This document shows, piece by piece, positions 55,372-64,000 of a stretch of DNA of 64,000 bases. Origin of the DNA: Entoloma clypeatum (Eukaryota; Basidiomycota; Agaricomycetes; Agaricales; Entolomataceae); assembly GCA_963565915.1 (NCBI GenBank), contig OY751495.1:496001-560000 (forward strand), read 5' to 3'. The position numbers were made by a program, and so were the translations under genes. The number at the start of each line of letters is the position of its first letter. Within the stretch, counting starts at the first letter, position 1. A model generated the notes under the pieces. That model saw nothing but the letters and a program-made list of their open reading frames with translations. It was not told the DNA's origin and ran no database searches.

Positions 55372-58300
55372 CTAGTTTTTAAGTAATCCAAAGTACGGGA
55401 TAAACTTGTTGAAGAGGATCTTCCCCAGATTCTTAGTTAAAAGGTCTGCAGGGTTATTCACTCCTTCGATGAATTCGACCGTAATAATTCCTTCGGATAC
55501 TTTTTCTCTGACAAAGTGAAATCGCACGTCGATGTGCTTGGACCGCTTTTCAGTTACAGGGTTGGATGCGATAAAGACGGAGCCATTGTTATCTCCATAG
55601 ATCGGGACTGATCCAATCTGCATCCCAAGTTCGGCAAGCATGCTTCTAAGCCATGTCACTGCGCGACTGCAATCTGATAGCGCCATGTATTCTGCTTCCG
55701 TGGAAGAGAGGGCAATGGTTTTCTGCGCTGACGAAACCCATGTTACTGCTCCAGACGCCAGTGATATGAAGTAACCAGTAGTGGATTTCCTGGTGTTTTC
55801 ATCTGATGCCCAATCGGAGTCTGTAAATGCGTAGATTCCTTTCCCAGAATCGCCATCGTACATGATCGCGTAATCTTTTGTTGCCTTCAAGTACCTGCAA
55901 ATATCCCTAGCCACTTCTAAATGGCGTTTGGTAGGGTTTGCGGAAAATTGGGACATTTTGATCACGGCAAAACAAATGTCGGGTCTTGTCCCGATCATTA
56001 AGTACAATAGTGACCCGATGACGGATTGGTACTTGGATCTGAGTTCCGCATTGGGTTCATCCTCAGACTTCATGGGTTTGTAGCCCGTCGGGAGTGGGGT
56101 ATGGGTGGCATTGGATTCGCTCATCCCCATACGTGCGAGAATTTTCTCAAGGTAAGGTACTTGATCAATGAAGATCTTCTTCCCACGTTGCCTTATTTGG
56201 ATTGAGAGAAATTCCTTTGGTTCCCCATCGGGCACTAGGTGACCTAGGTCCCTACATTCCCATGTTGTCATGAAAGCCTTTTTCTTCTCTAGTGTGTACT
56301 CTCGGTTTGTGCCGAGAAAAGCAGAGTCATCGACATAAATGACGGCGATCACAATTTCCCCTTTGGTACTTGTGTGAATAAAAACTCCCGCATCGGAGTG
56401 TAGCCGGACAAAGCCGAGCTTTTTCATGGAGGAATCGAGTTCTCTCCACCAGGCTAATGCGGCCTGCTTGAGTCCGTATAGGGCTTTGTATAGTTGGTAC
56501 ACGAAGTTTTCTTTCCCTTTTACTATGTAGCCCTCAGGCTGTCGCATGTAAATTACCTCACGGAGTCTTCCATAGAGGAAGGCTGATGAGACGTCCAAGA
56601 ATGTCATGAACCACCCTTCAAGGGCTGTCAATGCCAAAATCAATCGGACGGTCTCGTACCTCACTACTGGTGAGAAGATCTGATCGAAATCGATCCCTTC
56701 TACCTGTGAGAAGCCTTTTGCAACCAGGCGCGCTTTCAGACGTCCGTCGGATTTTTCGTTGTAAACCCATTTGTTCCTTAGTGCTTTCCTCCCTGTTGGT
56801 AGGGGTACTAACTCCGTGATCACCCCGCGGCTTTTGAGCATGTCTAGCTCTTTTCGTTCTGCCGCATACAAATCTTCTTTGTTTGGAAGAGAGTATATGT
56901 CTTTGTGTGACATTTCGATGATGCCTACTTGGATGGAGATTGCCTCCATCAGGAGGTCGTTCATCCATGCCGTTTGACCGCCCAATCTACGTCTTCGATC
57001 TATTTTTTCAAGATCAGAAGCAGGGGTGTCTTCCCCATAGATGCTGTCTGGCATTCTGCGAACTCGTCGTTCCCTGATCGGTCGATCTGGTACTTGTTCG
57101 GGTTCAGGAGTGGGTACTCGCGGTTCATCATCGGGCTCATTAGTCGGCAAGTCATCGTCTGATTCAGGGTGATCCTGTCCAGTGGGAGCAGGGTTGTGAG
57201 GTTTTTCGTAATGACTGTCATTGTCATCGTTTCCGGGGATGAGGTCCTCAAACTCATCAGCCGGTTCTGGGTTTTCCATTTCTGGATGGTTTTCTGGCAA
57301 AGGGTCGATGTGGCATCTAGGGTACTTGCTTTCATCAAAGATAGCTTTCCCACCCATGAAAATTGTATTAGTCTCAGGATCCATAAAACGGTATCCTTTG
57401 ACCCCTGGCTTTGATCTGAGATAAATCATCAATCGAGATCTAGACTCCAGGGAATTTCTACGTTTTTCCTTTGGGATATACACATATGCCTGACATCCGA
57501 AGACTCTGATGCTTGACATATCAGGAATCTCATTGGTCACCCTGAAGTAAGGGGTATTCCATTCAAGACGCTGCATGGGCGTTCTGTTGTAGAGGAATGC
57601 TGCATGTTCCAAACAGAATTCCCACCACATAGGGGGTAAGCACGCGTCGAAGCGCAAGGCCTGAGATTTCTCCCATAAAGTTCGATTTATCCGTTCTGCT
57701 CTACCATTCTGCTGGTGCTGATATGGGAGCGTGACGTCAATGAGGATTCCATGATCGGCAAGTACATCCTTGTATTCATCGAACTCTCCACCTCCATCAA
57801 CTCGCCATTTCTTAGGGGTGGCGGCGAATTGATTCTGGATCATCGCAAGGAATTGTCGCAGTGCCGTAATGGCATCCGACTTCTTCCTAAGCAAGACGAC
57901 CCAGACGTGGGATGAAAAGTCGTCCAAAAACGTAAGAAAATATTTATATTTGTGGTATGATGCCGTGGATATCTGTTTGAGATCAGAATGGATCAGATCA
58001 AAGGTTTTTGTTGCCCTTGTCATCGAATTGGGATATGACTGATTCAGCATTTTCCCTTTGAGGCAACCTGTGCAACTTTCCTGTGATTTCTCACGTACTA
58101 GTGTCTCAGGTACCCCTTTGGTACTGGTGGGAATCTTTCGGAGAGCTTGATCATTTGGGTGACCAAGGCGCTTATGCCATGTTTCGACAGTGATTTCGCT
58201 TGAGATCGCATGGATTTGGTCATAGCGTATTTCAGTGTCTAACCAGTAAATGGTTTGACCAAGGATGTGGGGTGAAAACTGGATTTTGTTCAGCCCTTTG

Positions 58301-60162
58301 GAGATGTTGATTTCTCCACGAGTCCCGTCTACTTTGTAACCATGGTTAAGAAAGACGCCTAAGGACAATAGGCGTGTGTCCATGTCCGGAATGTAGAATA
58401 CCGGTCTAAGAAGATGGGTTTTAACTTCCCCATTTAGGGTGTGCCGTACTGGAACGGCCCCAACTCCAAGTATTTCCAGTTTCTTTCCTTTAGCAGCAGT
58501 TTGGACGAAACGCTTGACCGTGAGAGGTCTATAGTATGCGAAGTCTTTGAACTCATGCGTGAAGTGTAGAGAAGCACCGGAGTCTAATATCCATTGTGCG
58601 CGTTCTTTTTCCTTACAATGTGTACAAGAGGCGAAATGTTTAATATATTTTTTATGTAGATCACTGCTAATGTGATCTACGCACTCTGTACTGGTACTGG
58701 CTAATATATCATACGTCTGTTGAGAGGTATTATTAGCATTCCGCAATTGATAAGGTTTGAGAAAAAATTCTGACGAACCGTCAAGTTCTATCTCGTCCTC
58801 AAATACATCCGGCCCCATCCGTTCCTGGTCGATATCCATCATTTTCAGCGATTCTTCTATCGACGGGGCTACGCGACGCTGTTTAGCCGGCCTTTCGTCG
58901 ATGTCAGGAATGATGGTATCTAGGATACGAAGGTTTGACCCAGAAGGTCGGGCGCCGATTTCTCGGGCAAGTTTCCTAACCCTTTCGTTCTTTTTCCACG
59001 CAGACGACATCCTAGGAGTCTGTCCGGTGTACTGTGACGGAGGCGGGTTCATCCGCTGCAGTAGTGACTGCATCCTTTCTGACTCAGGCTGTGCAGTGAA
59101 GGAAGTCTTTCCGCGACCAGTTACGGTGGTGAAAGACGGTGCATGATGAGGAGGGAGAGGGCAAGGGGCATGTTGACGAGGAGGAAGGGGACAAGGAGCA
59201 GGACGACGAGGGATGTGCTCAATAGCTGGTGCGATGAACTCGACCATCTCCTCGGCTTGGTCGGACTCGTTGTCCGCGTTGTTGGCGCGTTTCTTCTGGT
59301 TGCGCCAGCGTCCCTTTCCCTTCTTCTTTTCAGAAGCGGTACTCGGGTCGGTCGAGTTAGGCTGCTCGTCAGCATTGTTTTGCGAGGTACTCGGCTTTTG
59401 CTGCTTTTCCCATTTGGGGTCTTGCCCCTTTCGCTTAGTCCCGGAAATTTTCCGGGCCTGCTCGTTGGACGCCCGAGTAGACCCAACCGCATACTTGCGC
59501 CTGTACTCCGATACGATGCTGTCGGCAACGGCCTGCCATGTGAAGTCATCGGCGTCGTAGACCTGGAAGAGGGCGGTGGAGAGAGACGACCAAGCGTCAG
59601 GGATGGCACTCGCCAGGATCATAGCCTGCATCAGATCGGGCACGATGAACTTCGCGTCGCTGAGGCGAGCGAAGAGTGATCCGAGGCGCTCGATTTCCGG
59701 TACGGGGTCGCGACCTGAGAGCTTGAAGGAGGCAGCAGCCTTGAAGTCGCCAAAAATGGTGGCGGGGGAGATCTTCGAATACGCGTCTTTCAACGTCGTC
59801 CAAGCTTCCTTTGAGGTTGTGGCATCCTTGATGTGCCTCCTGATTGCTTCGGAGACTTTGAGACGGATGGAACCCTGAGCCATGTCGTCGTCTCTGATCC
59901 AGGCCTTCTTTTCCTTGGCGAAGGCGGGATGGTCGACAGTGATAGTGACCGCCGGAGGTTGAGTCGCAGATGTCGAAGTGGCTGAGGCAGGGGTGGAGAC
60001 CGTGACCGTAAAGTCCTTGATGTCGGGGCGCTCAATGTCGCCGGATACGAGGCGCCAGACTCCTTGATGGAGAAGGTATGATTTCATTTTTTCGGCCCAA
60101 CTCTGGTAGTCGATGCCGTCGAAGATGGCGATGGAGTCGAGGGCGGAGCGAGAGGTAGACAT
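55372..60162 (-). CDS. Copia 2 Gag-Pol polyprotein (protease, integrase, reverse transcriptase, RNase H)
   Basis: One frame of 1596 residues. The N-terminus MSTSRSALDSIAIFDGIDYQ and the block to about residue 230 form a UBN2-type Gag. A Lys/Arg- and Pro-rich region follows; I see no standard CCHC knuckle, only CTHCKEKE just before the protease motif WILDSGASLHFTHEF. Integrase has the HHCC finger (WHKRLGHPND...CTGCLKGK) and the D-D-E core in LIHSDLKQIS, WRVDGGGEFDEY and QQNGRAERINRTL. Reverse transcriptase shows KARLVAKGFSQVEGIDFDQI and the catalytic YVDDSAFLG. RNase H has FTDSDWASDENTRKSTTGYF, SSTEAEYMAL and IYGDNNGSVFIASNP, ending NKFIPYFGLLKN. All catalytic residues are present. Gag and Pol share one frame, so the Gag excess must come from processing or translation control not visible here. 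Confidence 0.97.
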   Translation of the reverse strand: MSTSRSALDSIAIFDGIDYQSWAEKMKSYLLHQGVWRLVSGDIERPDIKDFTVTVSTPASATSTSATQPPAVTITVDHPAFAKEKKAWIRDDDMAQGSIRLKVSEAIRRHIKDATTSKEAWTTLKDAYSKISPATIFGDFKAAASFKLSGRDPVPEIERLGSLFARLSDAKFIVPDLMQAMILASAIPDAWSSLSTALFQVYDADDFTWQAVADSIVSEYRRKYAVGSTRASNEQARKISGTKRKGQDPKWEKQQKPSTSQNNADEQPNSTDPSTASEKKKGKGRWRNQKKRANNADNESDQAEEMVEFIAPAIEHIPRRPAPCPLPPRQHAPCPLPPHHAPSFTTVTGRGKTSFTAQPESERMQSLLQRMNPPPSQYTGQTPRMSSAWKKNERVRKLAREIGARPSGSNLRILDTIIPDIDERPAKQRRVAPSIEESLKMMDIDQERMGPDVFEDEIELDGSSEFFLKPYQLRNANNTSQQTYDILASTSTECVDHISSDLHKKYIKHFASCTHCKEKERAQWILDSGASLHFTHEFKDFAYYRPLTVKRFVQTAAKGKKLEILGVGAVPVRHTLNGEVKTHLLRPVFYIPDMDTRLLSLGVFLNHGYKVDGTRGEINISKGLNKIQFSPHILGQTIYWLDTEIRYDQIHAISSEITVETWHKRLGHPNDQALRKIPTSTKGVPETLVREKSQESCTGCLKGKMLNQSYPNSMTRATKTFDLIHSDLKQISTASYHKYKYFLTFLDDFSSHVWVVLLRKKSDAITALRQFLAMIQNQFAATPKKWRVDGGGEFDEYKDVLADHGILIDVTLPYQHQQNGRAERINRTLWEKSQALRFDACLPPMWWEFCLEHAAFLYNRTPMQRLEWNTPYFRVTNEIPDMSSIRVFGCQAYVYIPKEKRRNSLESRSRLMIYLRSKPGVKGYRFMDPETNTIFMGGKAIFDESKYPRCHIDPLPENHPEMENPEPADEFEDLIPGNDDNDSHYEKPHNPAPTGQDHPESDDDLPTNEPDDEPRVPTPEPEQVPDRPIRERRVRRMPDSIYGEDTPASDLEKIDRRRRLGGQTAWMNDLLMEAISIQVGIIEMSHKDIYSLPNKEDLYAAERKELDMLKSRGVITELVPLPTGRKALRNKWVYNEKSDGRLKARLVAKGFSQVEGIDFDQIFSPVVRYETVRLILALTALEGWFMTFLDVSSAFLYGRLREVIYMRQPEGYIVKGKENFVYQLYKALYGLKQAALAWWRELDSSMKKLGFVRLHSDAGVFIHTSTKGEIVIAVIYVDDSAFLGTNREYTLEKKKAFMTTWECRDLGHLVPDGEPKEFLSIQIRQRGKKIFIDQVPYLEKILARMGMSESNATHTPLPTGYKPMKSEDEPNAELRSKYQSVIGSLLYLMIGTRPDICFAVIKMSQFSANPTKRHLEVARDICRYLKATKDYAIMYDGDSGKGIYAFTDSDWASDENTRKSTTGYFISLASGAVTWVSSAQKTIALSSTEAEYMALSDCSRAVTWLRSMLAELGMQIGSVPIYGDNNGSVFIASNPVTEKRSKHIDVRFHFVREKVSEGIITVEFIEGVNNPADLLTKNLGKILFNKFIPYFGLLKN

Positions 60163-60525
60163 TTTTAGATGAATCTAAGAAAGGGTTCCCAATCAGTGAT
60201 GTGTTATGAATATGATTCAAGAAAACAATTAAATGATTCCTTATGACATATTCCCTTTAGGAATAGCGGTCACGGGAAAACCTTTTATATGTCAGAAACG
60301 TATAGGGTGCGATCAACGTTTCCACATGGAGTGTACTAGGTCAATCCCCTTAGGGACGCCTCATGACAGGTACTTGTCGTAATGACGTTCCCAGGTTCAT
60401 ATGTGAAGAAGTAAGACTCAGAACCTAGATCTTTCGATCGGTTCTTTGCCAACCAGGGTAGAGTGGGCAGGTACTCGCTGTTGCCAGCGTTTCCCAAGTC
60501 CCTCTGCTATCCGGGGCCCATAACC

Positions 60526-60836
60526 TGTTGAAGTTCCACCTGGGCGCTAGCCACAGGTGTACTGAGCAACATAGCTACAGTGGAAGTACTCTACGATACC
60601 GCTATGGTCACTTACATGGTTTGGAGGGGGTAAGGCTAGTGAGAGCGGTTGAGGCTGGTGAGAGCGATGGAGCTGGTTAAGAGTCAAGAGACAACTTGTT
60701 GATATTGACAGTTTCCTGGTCTTATATACCGTACTACTGTTTGTATCAACCAAACAAGTATGTAATCGAAGATGTGTAAAGGTCACGTGATGTAATCTAA
60801 TCTAATCTAATCTACGTGATGGGAAAAGTTTCAACA
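60526..60836 (-). repeat. 5' LTR of Copia element 2
   Basis: 311 bp, apparently identical to 54993-55303. Confidence 0.96.
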
Positions 60837-61130
60837 ACACCCACCACTCGAGCCCAATGGCCCTCTCTCATCCCCAAAGGCCCCCACTGGTGCCCAACAG
60901 CTTCAATTCACGCCAAATGCCCTCCATTCATGCCCAACAGCTTCAACCTATGCCCAACGCCCACCACTCAAGCCCAACGGCCCTCTCTAGTCCCCAACGG
61001 CTTCGACTGGTGCCCAACAGCCTTGAGTCACGCCTAACGCCCTCCCTTCACACCCAACGGCCTCAACTCGCGCGCAACAGCCACCACTCGAGCCCAACAC
61101 CCCCACTCGCGTGCAACGGCCTGTCCTCAC
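60837..61130. repeat. Minisatellite array, right arm, second part
   Basis: Continuation of the array interrupted by Copia 2, with units such as AGCCCAACGGCC and CATGCCCAACAGCTTCAA. Confidence 0.85.
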
Positions 61131-61782
61131 ACCCTGTAAATATATATGTAGACCCTGTATTAGCACCCAAAAGACCAGTTTAGACCGGTCTTCAAAAAAA
61201 AAAATTTTTGTCGAGACCGAAGACCGGGGCCATCCCAATTTAGCAAGACCGAGACCGTGGTCTCAGTCTATTTTGGTTCATTTTTCGGTTCAGTCTGGTC
61301 TGGTTCCAGTCCTATTGGACTGAACCTTGAAACACTACTTAGCTCTGCCAGACCTGAACCGAGTCGTCCTTCTGAGGAACTCGCTGATCTCGAACAAGTC
61401 ATCCTATTGAGGGACTTGTGTGGAAACAGTACGAACCCACAAGACTTGACACTTGGACCGATTGTAGGCTATCGCCGTAACAAAAGGTCAAGCTGATCTA
61501 CGTTGTCAACCCACTGTGGTTTTAGATGCAAAGATTCCTCCCCGACGATCCACCTTTGGAGTCCCGTCCAACTCAGAAGACGAACAGGAGTTCATTGACG
61601 CACCCGTCACACAATGACCACCACCAACACCGTACAGAAGAGTAACCTCCTCTTTCGTACCACCAAATCCTGCATCACCTTCCTACATCTCCCAAAGACG
61701 AATCCCACCGCCTCCAGCTGTTGCTGTTGCTGCACCCAGACCAAGGACCCCAGACACCCCAGTTAAATCGACACCTGTAGAA

Positions 61783-62600
61783 ATGACTTCTCAGGCCAGG
61801 ACCCCAGAAAAAGAGATCAAGATCAGCCCGCGGGCAATCTTCAATGGAGACAGAAGGAAACTGTCTGAATTTTTGTTCGACGCAAACTTGTACCTGGAGA
61901 TGAACGATGATGTTTACAACTCCGACAAAAAGAAGATCCTCTTCACGGTCTCATATATGAAAGGAGGAACTGCCGGACCCTGGAAAGAGTCCTGGCACAG
62001 GGATATCACCACCGCCGGAGTATCTGTATACCCAAAATACGCGGATTTTGTCAAGAAACTGAGGAAATCATTTTCCCCAGCTGACAAAGAAGGAGACATG
62101 TTGACCATGATGAAAACGCAGAAGATGGAAGGCATGACAGCCGATGAATATGTCAAAAAATACAAGTTGTGGTTAGCAGAAAGTCTGATCACTAAGGATT
62201 GGTCTCTCATGGACTACTTTATGGAGGCGTTACCCCACGCACTCCGAGACAAGATACTGTGGCTCAGAGACTCAGACCCAATGGGGGAAAGAAGAAGTTT
62301 AAGGTTAATTATAACCCTGCACCCCAAAACACGCACTTCGCCCCAGATCCAAATGCCATGGACATTGACCGGCTGACTGCCGAAGAAAGAGACGACCACT
62401 TTAAAAAAGGGTTGTGCTTCATCTGCCACCAGGCAGGACATCATGCTGATGCACACAAAGGAGGAAAGACCCCAGTTGCAAACAATACATTCAAGAAAGC
62501 TTCTGATGCATATGCCCATATCCGAGGCATTTTCAAGGACTTACCAAATGAGGAACAAGACACCTTAATCTCCGAGATGGAGAAACAGGGTTTTCAATAA
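61783..62600 (+). pseudogene. Gypsy A gag with a frameshift
   Basis: Starts MTSQARTPEKEIKISPRAIF. The retrotransposon Gag core reads WHRDITTAGVSVYPKYADFV to LLPHALRD-like PHALRDKILW. Near 62285 the frame shifts to the one carrying HFAPDPNAMDIDRLTAEERD and the zinc knuckle CFICHQAGHHADAH, ending EMEKQGFQ at 62600. The frameshift separates capsid from nucleocapsid parts, so the gene is dead as read. Confidence 0.85.
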
Positions 62601-62614
62601 AGCGGCCTGTACCA

Positions 62615-63116
62615 ATGTCAGCCCCCGCTCAGTTTTCAATCTCCCTATCACCTGTAATTGTAGCTGACATGAATGACAAATCTTTTTCAATTCCCATTTC
62701 AATGTCAGGCGAAGGAGAAAGCATCAATGAAAGACTAAAGACAAATGCCCTGATAGACTCAGGAGCAGGAGGAACCTTCTTGGATCAGAAGTTTGCCACA
62801 GCTAACCGAATGGAGCTTATTCCGTTACTAAAGCCCATTCGTGTGTTCAATGTGGATGGAACAAAGAACAAAAAAGGAACGATCACCCATTGTACATGGA
62901 AGAAGATCTGGATTGATGACAAAGAACTCGACATCAGGTTCTTGGTCACCGGACTTGGAAAGGAAACCACCATTTTGGGGTTACCCTGGTTGAAACAATA
63001 CAACCCGAAGATTGATTGGGAAAGAGGAACCTTGGATATTGAAACTATCAGGTTCAAGAAGACCCTAGCAGGGGTCATGAGGAAGAAATTTGATGAGCTC
63101 TTGGCATCAAAAGTAG
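62615..63116 (+). pseudogene. Gypsy A pol start (aspartic protease), truncated by insertion
   Basis: Begins MSAPAQFSISLSPVIVADMN, 14 bases after the gag stop. The protease active site is ALIDSGAGGTFLD, followed by ILGLPWLKQYNPKIDWERGT. The reading frame enters the LTR of Gypsy B at 63117 and stops at 63148, so reverse transcriptase is cut off. Confidence 0.88.
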
Positions 63117-63419
63117 TGTTTGAGGGTTTGGTGTTGAGGCGACGCTAAGTCAAACGACATCGCGAGCCCAAACTTAGGAACAAAGTGGAAAGATGATAAG
63201 AGAACTGTATTGCCAAGAGACCCAGCGGGAATCTCAAGAGAACAAGCTATCGAATACAAGTGAAAGTACCCTACTATATATGTAAATTCCATGAGGCTGC
63301 GTTGTGGCAGCATCATGCTGCACGATAATGATAAGATGTCCTCATGTACGATATGATGTAGATAAGATAAGATTGAGATAAGATAAGATAAAGTGAAAAG
63401 TGGAAATACGATCATAACA
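63117..63419 (-). repeat. 3' LTR of Gypsy element B
   Basis: 303 bp with TGTT...AACA ends and a purine tract (GAAAGGGGGTAA on the minus strand) just inside. Holds a GATAAGATAA repeat at 63357-63391 and a TATATAT box. Confidence 0.82.
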
Positions 63420-63430
63420 TTACCCCCTTT

Positions 63431-64000
63431 CTAGATCTCGACTTCCAGGTGAGATATGATGTCGTCCGGGGTGTCCGTGAAATTTTCATATGGTTTAAAT
63501 TCCAATCCTTCGAAGATGTTTGCGCGTAAGCGCCAGGGTGCATTCGGGTTTAATTTAAAGAAGTCCTCCACCGCTTCCTTGGCATGTTCTAGGTGATCCT
63601 CGGGTTCCCACGTGTTGTGGTCCTGAGTCAGACCCTCCCATTGCACTAAATATTCCAGCTTTCCTCTCTTCAACCTTGAGTCAATAACTTTCGCGACATC
63701 GTACTCCTCTTCGCCATTGATAACTATCGGGTTTGGTGCCTGCACCCTTTGTGATATAAATAGTGGTTCCTTAAATAATCGGACTCGTGATACATTGATG
63801 ACCGGGTGGATTTTCCAAGTCTTCGGTAATTTAAGTTCTACAGCGTGTGACGAAATGATTTTGGTTATGGTATAGGGTCCAATCCATCGTTCGGCAAGTT
63901 TCTTTAAGGGTTGGTTCAACTTCAGGTCTTTAGTCGATAACCAAACTTTGTCGCCAACTTTGTAAACTGGTGCATCACCCCGTTTCAGGTTCGCATACCG
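63431..64000 (-). CDS. Gypsy B integrase C-terminus with chromodomain (partial)
   Basis: The frame is open from the window edge to the stop at 63431. It reads RYANLKRGDAPVYKVGDKVW, LNQPLKKLAERWIGPYTITK (the GPY/F module of chromoviral integrases) and HPVINVSRVRLF. A chromodomain follows: YDVAKVIDSRLKRGKLEYLV, QWEGLTQDHNTWEPEDHLEH. The tail ends DDIISHLEVEI. The chromodomain steers integration to marked chromatin in chromoviruses. The upstream reverse transcriptase and integrase core lie outside the window. Confidence 0.93.
   Translation of the reverse strand, partial: RYANLKRGDAPVYKVGDKVWLSTKDLKLNQPLKKLAERWIGPYTITKIISSHAVELKLPKTWKIHPVINVSRVRLFKEPLFISQRVQAPNPIVINGEEEYDVAKVIDSRLKRGKLEYLVQWEGLTQDHNTWEPEDHLEHAKEAVEDFFKLNPNAPWRLRANIFEGLEFKPYENFTDTPDDIISHLEVEI

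Larger units (their letters stand above)
54993..60836 (-). mobile_element. Ty1/Copia LTR retrotransposon 2, apparently complete and recent
   Basis: A 5844-bp element on the minus strand, flanked by the 5-bp duplication ACACC (54988-54992 and 60837-60841). Both LTRs are 311 bp and look identical by eye. They have 8-bp inverted ends (TGTTGAA.../...TTCAACA). A primer-binding site GGTTATGGGCCC lies next to the 5' LTR, a G run next to the 3' LTR, and one uninterrupted Gag-Pol frame fills the interior. It sits inside the minisatellite of the hAT-like element. Confidence 0.97.
52526..61337. mobile_element. hAT-like non-autonomous DNA transposon, split by Copia 2
   Basis: The left end TAGTGTTTGAGGGTTCGG and the right end (read inward on the other strand) TAGTGTTTCAAGGTTCAG are imperfect terminal inverted repeats. 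An exact 8-bp duplication, CTTAGCTC, flanks them (52518-52525 and 61338-61345), as made by hAT transposases. Removing the nested Copia leaves about 2.96 kb with no transposase-like frame. The interior holds GGTCTCGGTC/ACCGGTCC-rich subterminal repeats at both ends and minisatellite arrays in opposite orientation. Confidence 0.85.
52117..63116 (+). mobile_element. Ty3/Gypsy element A, split by hAT and truncated by Gypsy B
   Basis: Plus-strand element. The 5' LTR is read as 52117-52525 plus 61346-61482 after removing the hAT insertion (about 546 bp, TGTTAC...GTAACA ends, with a TATATATAAG box near 52410). Gag and protease follow until Gypsy element B interrupts at 63116. LTR ends are inferred from the matching terminal hexamers and not from a second LTR, which lies outside the window. 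Confidence 0.65.
63117..64000 (-). mobile_element. Ty3/Gypsy element B (chromovirus), right part outside window
   Basis: The left boundary is TGTTTGAGGG at 63117, inside the Gypsy A protease. The expected duplicated bases next to it are AGTAG (63112-63116); the other copy is beyond the window. Contains the 3' LTR and the 3' part of pol on the minus strand. Confidence 0.88.

Noticed and set aside
1..64000. CRISPR array, riboswitch or bacterial-type operon signals
   Set aside because: Spliceosomal introns and fungal families show nuclear eukaryotic DNA; tandem repeats here lack unique spacers of constant length.

Overview
The window is nuclear DNA of a filamentous fungus, most likely a mushroom-forming basidiomycete (Agaricomycetes). 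Genes are cut by many short GT-AG introns (mostly 45-75 nt), intergenic spaces are small, and several families are typical of agarics: a DUF4436 membrane protein, a six-hairpin glycosidase, F-box-like proteins, a NACHT/STAND N-terminus, and Copia and chromovirus retrotransposons. I rebuilt gene models by hand from frames, splice sites and family motifs. Exon edges are quoted where phase and reading frame closed cleanly.

The first 46 kb is gene-dense. From left to right: the 5' end of a probable NLR-like gene (-); a DUG1-type dipeptidase (-); a weak small gene (-); a RidA deaminase (+) followed by threonine dehydratase (+), with a small TA-flanked inverted-repeat element between them; a fungal PD-(D/E)XK-like protein (-); a UCH-type ubiquitin hydrolase (-); an unknown charged protein (+); a four-helix membrane protein (+); a secreted six-hairpin glycosidase (-); a SET protein (-); an F-box-like protein (-); a mitochondrial cyclophilin (-); a zinc-ribbon-like protein (+); a DUF4436 protein (-); the mitochondrial protease OMA1 (-); an intron-containing tRNA-Thr; a dynamin-family GTPase (-); an intronless protein with a complete RNase H-like core (+); a Kex2-processed secreted precursor (-); three tandem copies of a small secreted cysteine-rich gene (+, two broken); an FCP1/NIF-like HAD protein (+); and an intron-containing tRNA-His.

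From about 47.1 kb to the end the window is a nest of transposable elements. A decayed Copia element (47162-52071, target duplication GGATG) lies beside a Ty3/Gypsy element. That Gypsy element's LTR was split by an 8.8 kb hAT-like element (52526-61337, 8-bp duplication CTTAGCTC). The hAT-like element was itself split by a second Copia element (54993-60836, duplication ACACC) with apparently identical LTRs and an uninterrupted 1596-residue Gag-Pol. The protease region of the Gypsy element is broken by a second Gypsy element, a chromovirus, that runs off the right edge.

Most genes are unrelated housekeeping functions. Three arrangements stand out. RidA sits beside threonine dehydratase, the enzyme that produces its substrate. 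A tandem secreted-peptide family keeps one cysteine framework while its reading frames decay. A non-autonomous hAT-like element carries minisatellite arrays in opposite orientation.
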